From Bacteroidota bacterium (lineage in GTDB: Bacteria; Bacteroidota; Bacteroidia; Chitinophagales; Saprospiraceae), in the NCBI GenBank assembly GCA_029781865.1, contig JAKOVW010000062.1, positions 24,582 through 88,581 on the forward strand: a stretch of DNA of 64,000 bases, given 5' to 3'. Below, in pieces: positions 7,871 through 16,768 of the stretch (its first letter is position 1; each line of letters opens with the position of its first letter). The position numbers and the translations under genes were made by a program. Under the pieces are notes generated by a model. It ran no database searches. It was given only the letters and a program-made list of their open reading frames with translations, and was not told the DNA's origin.

Positions 7871-10075
7871 TTATTTCTCCATTTTGTTTAAATAATTCAG
7901 ATAAAGCAAAAGATCTTCATCCTGTAAAACGTGATCGATAATTTCCTTTCTGGAAAGTTCTTTACCGGAATCAAATGCTTTCAGATCCAGATGTAACTTA
8001 TATTGCGACTGATACCTGATCATATCTGCCTCTGCTGATTTGAACGATTTGTAAATACCAAAATAGTATTTATACCTACTTTCATCCCCCTTTTTCTCAA
8101 CAAAAACAACACCCTCTGAGAAACGCACCAATGGATGATTCAGAATACTTGCGGATTCTCCAAGGTATATTGAATACGTCAGCCCGGTTCTCCATATCCT
8201 GAATGATTCCTGCCGCTCTGATTTTAAAGCTGCTGGCACAGGAATGGAAGCATAATTTATTTTAAGTCTGTTTGAATCAACTTGCAACACATTGGTTTCA
8301 ATCCGTTTATTTAATTTTTCTGCTGCAACGGATTTGATGCCATTGATTTTTAAATTGGCAACAGGCAATGATGAACCAACCCCGATGCAACTGATTCTTT
8401 GTTTCGCTATCTTTTTATCGACTAAATACTTCTCCAGTTCTTCAGCCTTTTTGATCGAAAAATATAAATTGACCGGATCCTGACTGTCTTCATATGAGTG
8501 ACCTATGAATTGGATCTTTAAATCCGATTGGACTTGCATCATCGCAACCAATTTATCGAGATTCTTCTGCGTTTTGCTTTCATTTATAAAATTCTCTTCA
8601 TTGTAATACACGGGCTCGATAAAATAATTTTTTCGCTCTTCTTTTTTTAAATTCTCTGCTAACAATTCATCCTCTCTTCCCAATATGCTATTCTCATTTC
8701 CCGAAGATTCAATATCCACTATTGAATTTAAAGCACTGCCTTTAGCTTCTGTCAATTGCTCTGTTAGTTCGCCTTTAAAATAACAAAGGTAGATATCCTG
8801 ACCTCCCAGATTATCTATTTTTCGATCTGAACTAAAGATGCCCGCTAATCCATCGTTACTCAATCTGAAATACAAATCATTACCTGCAGAATTAATGGGT
8901 ATTCCCAAATTTTGTGGTTCTGACCATTGCTGAGCTTCCGGTTGATACCTGGATTTAAAAATATCAAAACCTCCTATTGAATGTAAATTATCAGATGAAA
9001 AATATAAAGTAAGTCCATCTTTGGCAAGAAATGGATTCTCCTCATTAAATGGTGTATTTATTTTCGGCCCGAGATTAACTGGACGCGACCAGGTTGAATT
9101 TCTCTTGACCGAAAAGTATAGATCATACGCCCCGTAACCACCTGCGCGACAACTCGAAAACAGCAACAGAGAATCCTGAAAGATACAAGCAGAATGATCT
9201 CCGATTTCCGCAATCATCGGACCATTGAATAATGAATAATTTAATTTAGAATTCTTATGGTCAAGACTATCTGTTAAAATTGTTCCCTGATCATCGTTCC
9301 AACTTCGATAAAAAACCAGGACAGTGCCATTTTCGGCAACAGCAAGAATCCGGTCTTCCATATTGCTGTTTAATTCAGGTTCGCTAAGACGATTCAGGGA
9401 CCAGCTACCATTGGTTTGTTTCATGTAAAAAATGTCCGATCTCCATCTGCCCTGTTCAGTATCATTTAATCCTTGCGAATTTCGCTTACCTCCTGTATTG
9501 TTTTCGCGAACGGCACTGATGTAATATCCTGTATTATTTTTAGGATCCGGAACCGGAGCAAATTCATCCAGACTGGTATTGATGGAAGATCCTATTGATT
9601 CAACGATGGCGAGCGGTTGTCTTCGATTCAATTTTATTCCTGATTCACAACGAAGCAATTCGTTCTTTACAAATGGCTTTTGTGCATCATTATTTTTTAC
9701 TGCTTTCAAATAATTTTTATACTGAACTATAGCTTCTTCGAATTTATATTTGTGCTGATAGCATTTCGCCAGGTTCCAGTTGGCCACTTTATCGATTGGA
9801 TCGCCGACAACTAATGCTTTTTCGAAACAGCGGATTGCAAAATCAAGATCATTGGCTTTGTAAGCACTGCTGCCTGCATCCATTAAGTACGTCTTGTCTT
9901 TTTCTATTTTATTCCAGGATAGCTTAAAATATTTACTCGCTTCAAAATAGTCCTGTCTCTTATATTTATCAACCGCAAGCCTGAGCATTTCTGACTCGGA
10001 TTGCGCATAAAGCAGCGAAAAAGAAAAAAAAAGTAAAGCTATTGGAAGCTGCCTGATATTGAAACAGTAATTCAA
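7871..10075 (-). CDS. PorE-like envelope protein: TPR, PD40 propeller, degenerate OmpA domain
   Basis: 734 residues. A signal peptide ends near residue 25 (LLYAQSE). TPR-like helices follow (about 30-150). PD40/WD40-like propeller blades come next (about 165-440), with signatures such as LLLFSSCRAGGYGAYDLYF and LTLYFSSDNLHSIGGFDIF. An OmpA-like segment lies at about 520-610 (IQFIGHSYEDSQDPVN). The architecture resembles T9SS PorE and related periplasmic peptidoglycan-tethered proteins, minus a visible carboxypeptidase-regulatory domain. In the OmpA part, the usual GHTD aspartate is tyrosine (GHSY) and the RA arginine is lysine (KKAEEL), so classical diaminopimelate binding may be lost. An unassigned segment of about 120 residues (615-734) closes the protein. 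It follows the E2 gene by 11 bases, so the two are likely co-transcribed. Confidence 0.75.
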   Translation of the reverse strand: MNYCFNIRQLPIALLFFSFSLLYAQSESEMLRLAVDKYKRQDYFEASKYFKLSWNKIEKDKTYLMDAGSSAYKANDLDFAIRCFEKALVVGDPIDKVANWNLAKCYQHKYKFEEAIVQYKNYLKAVKNNDAQKPFVKNELLRCESGIKLNRRQPLAIVESIGSSINTSLDEFAPVPDPKNNTGYYISAVRENNTGGKRNSQGLNDTEQGRWRSDIFYMKQTNGSWSLNRLSEPELNSNMEDRILAVAENGTVLVFYRSWNDDQGTILTDSLDHKNSKLNYSLFNGPMIAEIGDHSACIFQDSLLLFSSCRAGGYGAYDLYFSVKRNSTWSRPVNLGPKINTPFNEENPFLAKDGLTLYFSSDNLHSIGGFDIFKSRYQPEAQQWSEPQNLGIPINSAGNDLYFRLSNDGLAGIFSSDRKIDNLGGQDIYLCYFKGELTEQLTEAKGSALNSIVDIESSGNENSILGREDELLAENLKKEERKNYFIEPVYYNEENFINESKTQKNLDKLVAMMQVQSDLKIQFIGHSYEDSQDPVNLYFSIKKAEELEKYLVDKKIAKQRISCIGVGSSLPVANLKINGIKSVAAEKLNKRIETNVLQVDSNRLKINYASIPVPAALKSERQESFRIWRTGLTYSIYLGESASILNHPLVRFSEGVVFVEKKGDESRYKYYFGIYKSFKSAEADMIRYQSQYKLHLDLKAFDSGKELSRKEIIDHVLQDEDLLLYLNYLNKMEK

Positions 10076-10086
10076 ATCAGAATGTA

Positions 10087-11388
10087 TTAAATGGTCTGAT
10101 TCACATCAAATTGTTCAAGATAGTCGCCGATTCTTCTCAGGAAAGAACCACCCAACGCACCATCGACAACCCGATGATCATAAGATAAGGAAAGAAACAT
10201 CATGTGTCTGATTCCGATGCTGTCTCCGGTTGGGGTTTCTATGACAGCCGGCTTTTTCTTGATTGCTCCGGTAGCCAATATGGCAACCTGTGGCTGATTG
10301 ATAATCGGAGTGCCCATGACATTGCCAAAGGTACCCACATTGGTTATTGTAAACGATCCATCCTGGATTTCCTCAGGTTTTAATTTATTATTCCGTGCAC
10401 GATCTGCAAGATCGTTTACCTGATAAGTCAATCCAACGAGATTTAAGCGGTCTGCATTTTTGATTACAGGAACAATTAAATTACCTGACGGAAGCGCTGC
10501 CGCCATACCGATATTGATATCCGGTTTTTTAATTATCTGTGTGCCTTGCACAGAAATATTGACCATTGGATAGTCTTTGATCGCTTTTGCAACGGCTTCA
10601 ATAAACACAGGAGTGAACGTAATTTTTTGCTGGTATTTTTTGATAAACGCATCTTTTACTTTATCGCGCCATAATACAATCGGAGTCACATCAATTTCAA
10701 CAAAAGAGGTAACATGCGGAGAAGTATGCTTGCTCATGACCATATGATCGGCAATGAGTTTGCGCATGCGATCCATTTCAATGATCTCTACATTACCGGA
10801 CATGGAAATTGCAGGAGCAGCTGGGGCGGTATAAACCGGAACCGATTTTGCCGGAGTTTCCGGTGCTGAAGTACTCACTTCTTTATTGCTGGATAAATAA
10901 GCTATGAGATCTCTTTTTGTCAATCGACCCTCCAATCCGGAACCCTGTATTCCTTCCAGTTTTGACATGGGAATATTTTCCTGTTTCGCAATATTTCGCA
11001 CGAGGGGTGAATAAAAGCGATTCGATGAAATTTTTTGTTCTTCTGGAATATTCACTTCCTCTTCAACAACCGGAGATTTGGAAGGCGTTTGTGTTTTAAT
11101 GCCGGTATCGGCAACCGGACTTCCATTCGTTACAACTGCAGATTTGGCTTCAGTTTCAATATGAGCAATGACTTTACCAATGGCAACCACTTCATTTTCT
11201 TTATACAAAATTTTGGTTATAACACCTTTGGAAGGGGATGGAATTTCACTATCCACTTTATCGGTCGCTATTTCTAGAATGGTTTCATCCTGTTCAACCG
11301 TATCGCCCTCTTTTTTCAGCCATTTTAAAATGGTAGCTTCCATGATGCTTTCCCCCATCTTGGGCATAACCAGATCCACTTTAGCCAT
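10087..11388 (-). CDS. 2-oxo acid dehydrogenase E2 (dihydrolipoamide acyltransferase)
   Basis: 433 residues from ATG 11388; a TTG six bases earlier is less likely. The N-terminal lipoyl domain carries the lipoylated lysine in ATDKVDSE (Lys44). A Pro/Ala-rich linker follows. The E3/E1-binding domain lies at about 120-160 (SPLVRNIAKQENI, GSGLEGRLTKRDL). The catalytic CAT domain ends with the active-site SYDHRVVDGALGG. It transfers acyl groups from the lipoyl arm to CoA. Whether it belongs to the branched-chain, oxoglutarate or pyruvate complex cannot be decided; E1 and E3 are not adjacent, which suits the stand-alone branched-chain-type E2 common in Bacteroidota. Cytoplasmic. Confidence 0.93.
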   Translation of the reverse strand: MAKVDLVMPKMGESIMEATILKWLKKEGDTVEQDETILEIATDKVDSEIPSPSKGVITKILYKENEVVAIGKVIAHIETEAKSAVVTNGSPVADTGIKTQTPSKSPVVEEEVNIPEEQKISSNRFYSPLVRNIAKQENIPMSKLEGIQGSGLEGRLTKRDLIAYLSSNKEVSTSAPETPAKSVPVYTAPAAPAISMSGNVEIIEMDRMRKLIADHMVMSKHTSPHVTSFVEIDVTPIVLWRDKVKDAFIKKYQQKITFTPVFIEAVAKAIKDYPMVNISVQGTQIIKKPDINIGMAAALPSGNLIVPVIKNADRLNLVGLTYQVNDLADRARNNKLKPEEIQDGSFTITNVGTFGNVMGTPIINQPQVAILATGAIKKKPAVIETPTGDSIGIRHMMFLSLSYDHRVVDGALGGSFLRRIGDYLEQFDVNQTI

Positions 11389-11588
11389 AGTCAAAAATTT
11401 GTGTAAAACTAAGCAAATTCGGGCATGAGTTGATAGCTTAATAGTCTATTGCCTATGCCTTTTCCTCAAAATCCGACAGGACTGCTTGAATTACAGAGCA
11501 TTTCTTATTAGGGTATAAAATGTTGAGATTTCCTGTACAAGCCACAAAATGAATCAAAAAAGAGATCCTCGCTCCATTTCACGGAATC

Positions 11589-12824
11589 TTATTTCAACAT
11601 TTTCCAAAATTCAATCAATGCATAGGTTGCAGAAGCCTCAATGTTCCGCAAACGGTCACGGCTGAACAAAAATTTCCTGGTCTTAATTTCTACTCTGCTG
11701 CCAAAGGCCATCCATACTGTACCAACAGGTTTGTCCGGAGTGCCTCCACCAGGTCCTGCAATACCGCTTATCGCAATTGCATAATCCGTATTGAATACTT
11801 CACAAGCGCCTTTCACCATAGCACGCACACATTCTTCACTTACTGCTCCATGATTATTTAAAAGTTCTTCCGGAACACTAAGAATTGATTCTTTAATATC
11901 ATTTAAATAAGCAATCACTCCTCCTTTATAGTATTCAGAAGCTCCCGGAACTGATGTGATTTTATGTGATAAAAATCCACCGGTACAACTTTCAGCTATA
12001 CTCAGAAATTTATTTTGATTCCTTAATAGGTTACCTATTTCCTGCTCAAGACTGGTGTCACCATATCCAAGAATCTGCTCTTTTAAACATTCATCAATGA
12101 TATGCTTAAACTGCATTAGCTCCTGCTGAATAAGTTCGGTATCAGTATGTCTGCCTGTTAATCTCAGTTTAACCTGTCCCGCAGATGGCAAATAAGCCAA
12201 TGAAATATAGTCCGGAAGTGCTCCTAATTTTGGTTCGATGATACTGGCAATTTCTGTTTCTCCCATTCCAACAGTGTGAATGGTCTGGTGAATTACCTTT
12301 ATATTTTGATTCATTTCCGCCAACCTTGGCATCACCCCATGAATCATAATGTATTCCATTTCATAGGGGACTCCCGGCATGGAAATATAAATTTTCTGCT
12401 TGTATTCCATCCACATACCCATTGCTGTACCCAATTTATTATCGAGCAATTCAGCATTTGCCGGCAGGTAACATTGCGCCATATGTAATTCGGTAACCGG
12501 AATATTTCGTTTGGTCAGCATCATAGTAAGATGCTCTTTATTGATTTCACTAAAAACCAATTGCACATTCATATACCCCGCTAAAGTTTTCTTGGTGATA
12601 TCGTCTTTGGTAGGACCTAAACCACCTGTTATCAAAATGAGGTCAGCTTGTTGCGAGGCTTCATTCAGTGCCTGGATAATTTCACTTTCCTGATCGGCAA
12701 CAGTCCATTTTTTAAATACTTCCAAACCTTGCTTGTACAACAGTCTCGCAATTGTACTTGCATTGGTATCTGTCACCTGTCCTAATAAAACTTCATCCCC
12801 AATGATGATAAGTGCTATTTTCAT
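11589..12824 (-). CDS. cinA: CinA-family protein (MoCF-binding + NMN deamidase domains)
   Basis: 411 residues, the usual full length. The N-terminal half is the MoaB/MogA-like COG1058 domain (IIIGDEVLLGQVTDTNAS at the start, ITGGLGPTKDDIT at about 65-77). The C-terminal half is the PncC-type domain (SIAESCTGGFLSHKITS at about 258-274, AISGIAGPGGGTPDKPVGTV at about 350-370). In other bacteria the C-terminal domain deamidates nicotinamide mononucleotide for NAD recycling, and the N-terminal domain can act as an ADP-ribose pyrophosphatase. Both halves look intact. It is separated from its neighbours by about 200 bases upstream and downstream, so probably its own transcript. Confidence 0.93.
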   Translation of the reverse strand: MKIALIIIGDEVLLGQVTDTNASTIARLLYKQGLEVFKKWTVADQESEIIQALNEASQQADLILITGGLGPTKDDITKKTLAGYMNVQLVFSEINKEHLTMMLTKRNIPVTELHMAQCYLPANAELLDNKLGTAMGMWMEYKQKIYISMPGVPYEMEYIMIHGVMPRLAEMNQNIKVIHQTIHTVGMGETEIASIIEPKLGALPDYISLAYLPSAGQVKLRLTGRHTDTELIQQELMQFKHIIDECLKEQILGYGDTSLEQEIGNLLRNQNKFLSIAESCTGGFLSHKITSVPGASEYYKGGVIAYLNDIKESILSVPEELLNNHGAVSEECVRAMVKGACEVFNTDYAIAISGIAGPGGGTPDKPVGTVWMAFGSRVEIKTRKFLFSRDRLRNIEASATYALIEFWKMLK

Positions 12825-12998
12825 TTTATTGAATGCTGTTAAATGATATAAATGTCAATTTCAAATGGAAGACTTTTACAATCGCATGTATTTAATTGTA
12901 ACGGATTTACTTTACAATGATCAAATTTAGAATGACAATACTCGATATTTTTACGGGTATTCCACTCTAAAATTTTCAATCAGCAGGATACACCTTGT

Positions 12999-14696
12999 TT
13001 AAAAATCAAATCGCAATTTATCCAGGTTCATTCTAAAGCCTCCACTAAACCAAATTACTGATTTTTTACTATTCTCAACATTCGTAGATCTGTAATTCAG
13101 ATTCAGATCCAGCCATGCTCTGTGAAAAAGTCGGTAAGAAACACAAAAATTTCCTGCAATTACTTTGTTTGATACTCCTTGCGCAATCGTATTTCCATAA
13201 TCTGCAAGCCTTGTATCATAGTTCAACAATATATTCCCTCCATTATTGATGCCTGTGCTGTCTGTTCCTTTATGATAAGCAAGCCATTGACTGGAAAAGA
13301 CCCAACGTTCATCAGGCTGATAATGAACTTTAAAAATCAGTTCCTTGAAATTGGCTCCAAGCGGATGTGCCAAAGCCTGGTGGTATTGCGTGTAATTGGA
13401 TATGCTGTCCCTGAACGTGTATGTATAAGGCCTGATCTGGTTATATTCTATTTGCAGCAATAAATGGTTCAGACCAAAGGCATTGATATATTTACATCCA
13501 AGCTGGACCGCATATTTATTTCCCCACCAACCTTTTGAACTAAAAAATTCCTTCAGTACAAATTCATCAAAAAGCATTTGCCCGTAAACAGAAAATCGAT
13601 TCAACAGCAGAACATTGGAATGAAGACCAATAAATACATTATCCGGACTGCCCAGGGAATGCTCAATAAAACGATAGAGTATGACCGGATTCAGGTATTG
13701 CAACTCAAACCCGTTTCTCCTTGCAAAAACTACGGATTCAAAAATGCCTGCATTCCAGTTTTTGGTAATGTTCATACTTAGATAATGAGCAGCCATGTAT
13801 TTCTTTTCAATCAAATGATCTCCCTGCTCTCCTAAACTTTCGGGACTTAATTCGGCAAATAGGTTCTGATAGTGCAACTTCCACACATTCGTATTGATTT
13901 GCAAATAAAAATGCGGAGCTGAAAAATCTGAAAGGAACATACTGCGAATGCCACTTCCTATAAAATGAGTACCATGACCCAGGCTTACGTTAATGTGCCT
14001 GCTGGCTTTGAATTCAACTGCAGCGTTGGAAATTAAAAAATCATAGGCACGTTCTGATCCCGGAAACCGGCTTTGATATCGCTTGTACAAACCAGCTCCA
14101 GGAAAGGTTTGATACAAATCGACATAATTATGCACATAGTCCGGTACGGACAATTGGGTTTCGATAATATCTGTATGAAAAAAAACACGCTGATCCACAC
14201 TTCCTGCAATCCTCAATCCCCGTCTGTTGATAAATAATAATGTGGAATCTTCTTTGCCTATGTCAAAATACAGCAGCGGGTCGATACTGATTTGGAAATT
14301 CCTTTTGTAAAGACTTAAAAAATGAGCACCGTCTTTATAAAAATACTTCAGAAATGGTTTGGATGATTTAAAATAGGAATTCGGTGAATCATTCATTTTC
14401 TCTTCATTATACAATGCTTCCACATGATCTGCAATCATTTGATTGGCGAATACAGTATCGCCAATTGCATTGTTGTTGTCCGGCTTTCCGGAACTATTCG
14501 ATTTGAAGCGGAGGAGTTCATTGATCGTCCTGATTTTATTCAGAGCCTGTATCTGCAAGTGATTATTGAATAAAACCCCATTTTGAATTTCTATGGCATC
14601 AAGTTGAATTTTTTGTTCAGCGTCAGGTTGCAAATAGCCTTGTCCCGATACGGCACTCCCGAAAAAAAGCATGACGCAGATGCGGACCAGTTTCAT
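12999..14696 (-). CDS. Outer-membrane beta-barrel, Wzi / RemB-like
   Basis: 565 residues with a signal peptide (MKLVRICVMLFFGSAVSGQG). The rest alternates like an outer-membrane barrel. It contains the conserved region SLGHGTHFIGSGIRSMFLSD followed by FYLQINTNVWKLHYQNL, which recalls the Wzi capsule-assembly barrel and the Flavobacterium RemB gliding protein. The last strand ends in aromatic residue plus F (LDKLRFDF), as expected for Bam-dependent insertion. Its start overlaps the lpxK stop by four bases (ATGA-type junction), implying translational coupling with lipid A synthesis. A role in surface polysaccharide attachment or motility is an inference from the family. Confidence 0.65.
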   Translation of the reverse strand: MKLVRICVMLFFGSAVSGQGYLQPDAEQKIQLDAIEIQNGVLFNNHLQIQALNKIRTINELLRFKSNSSGKPDNNNAIGDTVFANQMIADHVEALYNEEKMNDSPNSYFKSSKPFLKYFYKDGAHFLSLYKRNFQISIDPLLYFDIGKEDSTLLFINRRGLRIAGSVDQRVFFHTDIIETQLSVPDYVHNYVDLYQTFPGAGLYKRYQSRFPGSERAYDFLISNAAVEFKASRHINVSLGHGTHFIGSGIRSMFLSDFSAPHFYLQINTNVWKLHYQNLFAELSPESLGEQGDHLIEKKYMAAHYLSMNITKNWNAGIFESVVFARRNGFELQYLNPVILYRFIEHSLGSPDNVFIGLHSNVLLLNRFSVYGQMLFDEFVLKEFFSSKGWWGNKYAVQLGCKYINAFGLNHLLLQIEYNQIRPYTYTFRDSISNYTQYHQALAHPLGANFKELIFKVHYQPDERWVFSSQWLAYHKGTDSTGINNGGNILLNYDTRLADYGNTIAQGVSNKVIAGNFCVSYRLFHRAWLDLNLNYRSTNVENSKKSVIWFSGGFRMNLDKLRFDF

Positions 14697-15748
14697 ATTT
14701 TAAAATCCAAAAGGTAGGTCTTTATAAATTGATTGAAAATTTCTTCTTTATAAAAAATAACTTCTATGGGAATGGCATAAACCTCTATATCCCGTTGCTC
14801 GAAAAAGTCCCGGAACAACATCAAACGGGTAGCATCTTTTTCAGTTGTTAAAATCATTTTATTGGGATGTGAAATCTGATCGTGTTTGGATAACAAGGCT
14901 TTGATTTCTGATTCTTTAAAATAATGGTGATCCTCAAAGTTATAATCTACAACTGAAGCAACATGAGTGGATAAATAATTCAGCAGATAAGAAGATTGTG
15001 CAATAGCGCTGATTAAGGTAACATGAAGCCCGGGATTCAGCAAAAATTGCTTTGCCGGATTAAATATCTGATAAGGGATACCGTAATTGATTTTTGAAAA
15101 AAACAATTTTTGATGTTTTTTCAATTGCAGCGTGTTTCTCCAGGATAAAAAATCGGATTCAGTCAGATTATCCGGGCATTTGGTCACAATAACCACATCG
15201 GCGCGGGCAGCTCCGAATCGCCATTCCCGCAATCTGCCGCTAGGCAATAAAAAATCAGATGTATAAGGATGTGAAAATTCAGTCAGCAATATATTAAGCC
15301 CCGGCTTCACAGCAAGATGTTGAAAAGCATCATCCAGCAGTATCAGATTTAATTCCGGAAAATTTCGAATCAATCTGGGAATTCCAAGTGCCCTGCTTTC
15401 ACTTACCGCTACAGGTATATCCGGAAACTTATTTTTGATTTGCCGCGGTTCATCGCCAACTTGTTTTGCATCGTGCTCTGAGTCGACGAGAATAAATCCA
15501 CTGGTATTCCGTTTGTATCCTCTGCTTAATACACCAAGGTAAAGGTGTTCTTTTAATAAGCGGATCAGATATTCAATATGTGGCGATTTACCGGTTCCAC
15601 CCACAGACAGATTGCCAATGGATATAACCGGGAAACTAAACTTTACCGCTTTAATAAATCCGGAATAATATAAAGACTGATAAATGCTCACTCCGATTCC
15701 ATACAGCATGGAAAATGGAATCAATAAAATGGAAATGAATTTCTGCAC
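14693..15748 (-). CDS. lpxK: Tetraacyldisaccharide 4'-kinase LpxK
   Basis: 351 residues from a GTG start (MQKFISILLIPFSMLYGIGV). This is the standard LpxK beginning with an amphipathic/transmembrane anchor. The Walker A motif is IGNLSVGGTGKSPH at about residues 42-55. Other family marks are LSRGYKRNTSG, VGDEPRQIKNKFP and LILLDDAFQHL. It phosphorylates the 4' position of the lipid A disaccharide precursor at the cytoplasmic face of the inner membrane. It sits one base after the upstream barrel gene and overlaps the Wzi/RemB-like gene by four bases, so the three form one operon. Confidence 0.95.
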   Translation of the reverse strand: MQKFISILLIPFSMLYGIGVSIYQSLYYSGFIKAVKFSFPVISIGNLSVGGTGKSPHIEYLIRLLKEHLYLGVLSRGYKRNTSGFILVDSEHDAKQVGDEPRQIKNKFPDIPVAVSESRALGIPRLIRNFPELNLILLDDAFQHLAVKPGLNILLTEFSHPYTSDFLLPSGRLREWRFGAARADVVIVTKCPDNLTESDFLSWRNTLQLKKHQKLFFSKINYGIPYQIFNPAKQFLLNPGLHVTLISAIAQSSYLLNYLSTHVASVVDYNFEDHHYFKESEIKALLSKHDQISHPNKMILTTEKDATRLMLFRDFFEQRDIEVYAIPIEVIFYKEEIFNQFIKTYLLDFKI

Positions 15749-15749
15749 G

Positions 15750-16418
15750 CTATTTAAAAAAGTATTGTATTCCCAATTGCGGAATTCCGATTGTAAAATT
15801 ACTGGTAGGACCTCTCAATCCCGGTTTTTGATCAATTTCTTCGATATCCGAAAGGGAATAATCCGGTCTTATTAATGCATTCAGACAGAATTTACCCATA
15901 GTATATTGCAATCCAACGGCCACAACCAATTCGATTGGCAATGAAGTATAATAACTTTTTACATCAACCAGGGCCGGGCTATACGCACCATAAACTCCTT
16001 TTCGCGAACTCTTTGCTTCTGATAGCATGCTGAGCTGGAATCCACCCTGCAACAGGAAAGACAATTTCTTTTCAGGTCTGAGCCTGTAACAAAATAAGAC
16101 CGGAATTTTAAAGTAAGTCAATTCCGTTTTGTAATTCCCTATCGGATTTCCATTGGTACTATAATTCTGCCCCTGTTGGGAATAGATCAATCCGGTCTGA
16201 ATACCTGTTCTTGTAGTGAAGCGGTAACCCAGATCGAATCCGAATGCAGATTTAAACGTATTTTCAAAATCCAATTCTCCTCCCAGATTCTGATCATCCG
16301 AATTGGCAATGCGCGTATTCTGAAAAGCGGCATTAACCCCAACATACAATCCCGTATGCTGAGCATTTAAAAGATTTCCGGATATTAAAACCAATACATA
16401 AATCAACAGTCTTTTCAT
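15750..16418 (-). CDS. Outer-membrane beta-barrel protein (PorT-like domain family)
   Basis: 222 residues. A signal peptide ends near LLNAQ (residue 19). An eight-strand-type small barrel follows, with typical wording such as GFDLGYRFTTRTGIQTGLIY and YFKIPVLFCYRLRP, ending in aromatic strands (LGIQYFFK). This is the OMP_b-brl_2/PorT-like fold widespread in Bacteroidota. True PorT assignment is not justified; most members have no known function. It is the first gene of a tight operon with lpxK (one-base gap). Confidence 0.75.
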   Translation of the reverse strand: MKRLLIYVLVLISGNLLNAQHTGLYVGVNAAFQNTRIANSDDQNLGGELDFENTFKSAFGFDLGYRFTTRTGIQTGLIYSQQGQNYSTNGNPIGNYKTELTYFKIPVLFCYRLRPEKKLSFLLQGGFQLSMLSEAKSSRKGVYGAYSPALVDVKSYYTSLPIELVVAVGLQYTMGKFCLNALIRPDYSLSDIEEIDQKPGLRGPTSNFTIGIPQLGIQYFFK

Positions 16419-16465
16419 TAGATGAATTTTTTAATTGTTTAAATTAATAGAATGCCGATTTGCGA

Positions 16466-16768
16466 CTATTGATAAAATGGGTTTTTGAGAATTTCATTGC
16501 CAATGGAACAGGATGTACATTTTTTCTCGGTGCAATATCTTTGAAATAACTGAATCCCTCCCTGGCTATGACCTGCGTGATCAAACACAAAATTAAAATT
16601 TTTCCACATATGACTGATATGATTAGTCTCCGGTTTCATCCTCTCCAGGTAATTTATAGCCCGGTCCATACAGGTATTCAACTGATAGATAGATCCGTAA
16701 GCAAAGAGAATCGGACAAATAGCATTAATAATAATAAGCTCTTTTGTTTGTTTTCCTATTGCAGGAAT
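16466..16768 (-). pseudogene. C-terminal remainder of DUF2851 gene after an in-frame TGA
   Basis: Directly after the TGA at 16769-16771 the same frame stays open for about 100 codons, to the stop at 16466. It encodes a sequence that reads on naturally (IGKQTKELIIINAICPILFA), then the conserved DUF2851 C-terminal cysteine motif KKCTSCSIGNEILK. No frameshift is needed: both stops lie in one frame. The gene is therefore split by a single nonsense codon. The options are a recent pseudogene, a sequencing error, or readthrough. No independent start is evident apart from an unlikely TTG. Confidence 0.75.

Noticed and set aside
12276..12488. Open frames on the strand opposite cinA, mfd, mreB and others
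   Set aside because: They are mirror frames of strongly conserved genes and show no protein-family features.
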